From JAAXIE01 sp965263155 (GTDB lineage: Bacteria; Chloroflexota; Dehalococcoidia; Lucifugimonadales; JAAXIE01): a DNA stretch of 64,000 nucleotides. Under the pieces are notes generated by a model. The model had not been told where the DNA came from. It made no database searches and saw only the letters and a program-made list of their open reading frames with translations. Made by a program: the position numbers and the translations under genes. The DNA is taken from the NCBI GenBank assembly GCA_965263155.1, contig OZ253586.1:2604001-2668000 (forward strand), given 5' to 3'. Position 1 is the first letter of the stretch. Each line of letters starts with the position of its first letter. Below are positions 63,225 through 64,000 of the stretch, piece after piece.

Positions 63225-64000
63225 TAGCAGGCTGTGGGAAAACGGAATCGGTGAGGTAGGATAGAACCACCAAGGGATTGGTGGTGTGGGGGCCATGCGC
63301 TGGAGACGTGACCCTCAGGGTACGATGCTGGCCTTCGTGGATGTAGAGGAGCGAGTCCCCAAGGACCATCCCCTCAGGACCATCAATGGCGCGACGGACG
63401 AAGCCCTAGAGCGTCTGTCGGGGAGTGGGGAGAGGTTGAGGAACGAGACCCATCGGAGCAGAACGGACCCGGAGGCGCGTTTGATGCGCAAGGGCAAGGG
63501 TAAGGAGGCCAGGCTGTCATTCATGGGCCACGCGGCCACGCCCTCATGGAGAACGGCAACGGGCTGGCTGACGGACTTCGTGGTGAGCAGGGCAACGGGC
63601 ACGGCCGAGCGTGACGCTGTGCCTGTGATGCTGGACGATGCCCGGCAGCGGGGCTTCCATCCCAAGACCCTGGGGGGAGATAAGGGCTACGACACGCGGG
63701 AGTGTGTCAGGGCCATGCGCAATCGTGGAGTGACGCCCCATGTGGCTCAGCGCACACGCTCTGCGATAGACGGTCGCACCACACGGCATCGGGGCTACAG
63801 GATGAGCCAGAAGATTCGCAAGCGGGTGGAGGAGATATTCGGGTGGATGAAGACTGTGGGAGGATTTCGGCGGACCCGGTATCGGGGAGTGGAGCGCACT
63901 GGGTTGGCAGGATACTTTGTGGCCACGGCTTACAACCTGGTGGGGATGGCTACCCTCCTGTCGCCACAGCAGAGCCGTGTCCCGCGAGCCCTGTGACCTG
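63225..64000 (+). mobile_element. IS5-like insertion sequence, copy D (internally deleted, runs off window)
   Basis: The left terminal repeat TAGCAGGCTGTGGGAAAACG starts at 63225, matching 1530 and 13547. The transposase has an internal deletion. The right end is outside the window. It sits inside a Dpp-type permease operon on the opposite strand. Confidence 0.85.
63295..63996 (+). pseudogene. IS5-like transposase with internal deletion (copy D)
   Basis: From ATG 63295 the frame is open to 63996 and reads MLAFVDVEERVPKDHPLRTI, DEALERLSG, then directly RLRNETHRSRTDPEARLMRK. Compared with copy B, about 400 bases (1715-2135 equivalent) are missing in frame, removing the helical N-terminal domain's end and the first catalytic Asp (SVDGT). 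GGDKGYDTREC and RKRVEEIFGWMKTVGG are intact and in frame. The about 234-residue product can not catalyse transposition. Confidence 0.85.

Overview
The window is a gene-poor, decay-rich stretch of a bacterial chromosome with moderately high G+C. Its repertoire (a lipoprotein cytochrome P460, a TRAP permease, NarL-type two-component pairs, a S9 peptidase, giant secreted Ig-like/Calx-beta/choice-of-anchor proteins, TP-rich RCC1 lipoproteins and HNH-Excalibur lipoproteins) is what I would expect from an uncultured Chloroflexota lineage such as a SAR202/Dehalococcoidia-type bacterium. This is inference: there is no rRNA or other taxonomic marker apart from recN. I found no tRNA, rRNA, replication origin or CRISPR array.

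Layout. 0-3 kb: two defective copies (A, B) of one IS5-like element around an ankyrin-repeat gene. 3-10 kb: a plant-type LRR lipoprotein, a S9 peptidase, and remnants of a P-loop ATPase and a PD-(D/E)XK nuclease. 10-16 kb: small secreted or membrane proteins, a broken matrixin-like protease, and two diverged members of one unknown small family. 16.5-26.4 kb: a 2432-residue secreted multidomain protein (minus) divergent from a histidine kinase/response regulator pair (plus). 27-31 kb: a secreted HNH-Excalibur lipoprotein, one orphan type I-E-like CRISPR repeat, an AT-hook protein, and two broken endonuclease/exonuclease/phosphatase (EEP) genes. 31.6-34.7 kb: recN and a VapBC-type toxin-antitoxin pair. 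34.9-46 kb: IS copy C truncating a RCC1/gluzincin gene, HNH and EEP fragments, small unknown genes, and a second AT-hook/EEP cassette whose EEP gene has an inverted 3' half. 46.7-55.5 kb: a GIY-YIG protein, a second kinase/regulator pair (minus) divergent from a second giant secreted protein (plus, 1316 aa), then a dead tandem copy of that protein. 55.7-60 kb: fragments of a SNF2 helicase, a DUF4268-type nuclease, an EEP nuclease, a HTH-TPR protein and a DUF3883 domain. 60-64 kb: a 5'-truncated TRAP permease, cytochrome P460, a broken NAD(P)-binding protein, Dpp-type permease fragments and IS copy D.

Two gene arrangements recur and may be functional modules. One is a divergent pairing of a NarL-family kinase/regulator operon with a giant secreted repeat protein, present twice with paralogous kinases and regulators. 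The other is a cassette of an AT-hook-like protein and an EEP hydrolase under a conserved extended -10 promoter, present twice, with the first gene intact and the second dead both times. Nuclease-type genes are strikingly common (HNH, GIY-YIG, PIN, EEP, PD-(D/E)XK, DUF4268, DUF3883) but mostly broken, as in a degraded defence or mobile island. Several frameshifts lie in homopolymer runs, so some apparent pseudogenes could be assembly errors.
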